NCBI GenBank assembly: GCA_030838815.1
Contig: JAUZEX010000323.1
Coordinates: forward strand, 1 to 5,731
Source: Actinomycetota bacterium
Lineage (GTDB): Bacteria > Actinomycetota > Acidimicrobiia > IMCC26256 > BP-133
Length of the DNA: 5,731 nucleotides
Direction: 5' to 3'
Shown: one piece after another, positions 5,484 through 5,731 of the stretch
Numbering within the stretch: position 1 is the stretch's first letter
How the letters are laid out: each line of letters begins with the position of its first letter
Made by a program: the position numbers and the translations under genes
Notes under the pieces: generated by a model
Seen by the model: the letters and a program-made list of their open reading frames with translations, nothing else
Told to the model about the DNA's origin: nothing
Database searches by the model: none

Positions 5484-5731
5484 CGGACGAGGAGGGCGAC
5501 GGCGAAGCAGGCGACGCCTTCGCCCCGGCCCAGCGCCCCGAGGCCTTCGGCCCGCTTGGCCTTGACGGTGACCGGGGCTCCGGCGACCCCCGTCAGGCGC
5601 TCCTCCATGGCGGCTTTGTGGGGAGCCAGGCGGGGGGCCTCCAGAACCACCGTCGTGTCGACGTTGCCGATCGACCAGCCCTCCGCCTGCACCAGGCCGA
5701 CCACGTGGGCCAGCAGGGTGAGGCTGTCGGC
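5480..5731 (-). CDS. ispF: 2-C-methyl-D-erythritol 2,4-cyclodiphosphate synthase, C-terminal part (5' end outside window)
   Basis: IspF cyclises CDP-methylerythritol 2-phosphate to MEcPP, releasing CMP, in the cytoplasmic MEP route to isoprenoids. The 83 visible codons cover about the C-terminal half of the usual 155-160-residue protein; the frame stays open to the right edge, beginning ADSLTLLAHV. Diagnostic pieces are ADS at the start, IGNVDTTVV, APRLAPHKAAM (matching the QAPKMLPHIPQM region of E. coli IspF), VTVKAK and AEGLGALGRGEGVAC near the end. The nucleotide-site segment that reads KATTTEK in E. coli is KAKRAEG here: the glutamate is kept but the three threonines are not. The GTG at 5704 is an internal valine, not a start. 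The stop at 5480-5482 overlaps that of the convergent deacetylase-like gene. IspF is often next to or fused with IspD, but that lies outside the window. Confidence 0.93.
   Translation of the reverse strand, partial: ADSLTLLAHVVGLVQAEGWSIGNVDTTVVLEAPRLAPHKAAMEERLTGVAGAPVTVKAKRAEGLGALGRGEGVACFAVALLVR

Noticed and set aside
5481..5704. A separate 74-residue small protein starting at GTG 5704
   Set aside because: The frame continues upstream to the window edge with further IspF-like residues (ADSLTLLAHV), so this GTG is an internal valine of a truncated ispF.

Overview
This is a 5.7 kb, strongly GC-rich window in which almost every third codon position is G or C. It is gene-dense and starts are mostly GTG with weak or absent Shine-Dalgarno sequences. 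Together with a beta-phosphoglucomutase/GH65 pair that closely matches the size and order I remember for Mycobacterium tuberculosis Rv3400-Rv3401, this points to chromosomal DNA of a high-GC actinobacterium (Actinomycetota). The exact order cannot be fixed from the sequence; Acidimicrobiia is a guess. I see no mobile element, CRISPR array, tRNA or rRNA.

Layout. Positions 1-56 look like the last 17 codons of a plus-strand gene cut by the window edge. Positions 61-3681 hold three minus-strand genes, read right to left with gaps of 33 and 27 bp: a small membrane-anchored or secreted protein with four cysteines (3235-3681), a HAD-family beta-phosphoglucomutase-like enzyme (2446-3201) and a GH65 disaccharide phosphorylase-like enzyme (61-2418). 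An 89-bp divergent spacer (3682-3770) separates them from two plus-strand genes for exported proteins: a calcineurin-like metallophosphoesterase with a signal peptide (3771-4601) and a Tat-type lipoprotein with a NodB polysaccharide-deacetylase fold (4689-5483). The window ends with the C-terminal half of IspF on the minus strand (5480-5731). Its stop codon overlaps that of the deacetylase gene in the palindrome CTAG.

How the genes work together. The GH65 and HAD enzymes form a coherent cytoplasmic module. GH65 phosphorolysis of an alpha-glucosyl disaccharide (trehalose, maltose or kojibiose type; substrate not decidable here) gives beta-glucose 1-phosphate plus glucose, and beta-phosphoglucomutase converts the former to glucose 6-phosphate. 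The two reading frames lie in the same phase, separated by one TGA and nine codons, and fused relatives are known. The two exported plus-strand proteins probably act at the envelope, but nothing links them firmly to each other or to the sugar module. IspF belongs to the MEP isoprenoid pathway and is simply a neighbour.

I found no clearly new multi-gene system. The best second looks are the deacetylase-fold protein that lacks the canonical Asp-Asp motif, the metallophosphoesterase with altered metal motifs, and the in-phase HAD/GH65 junction.
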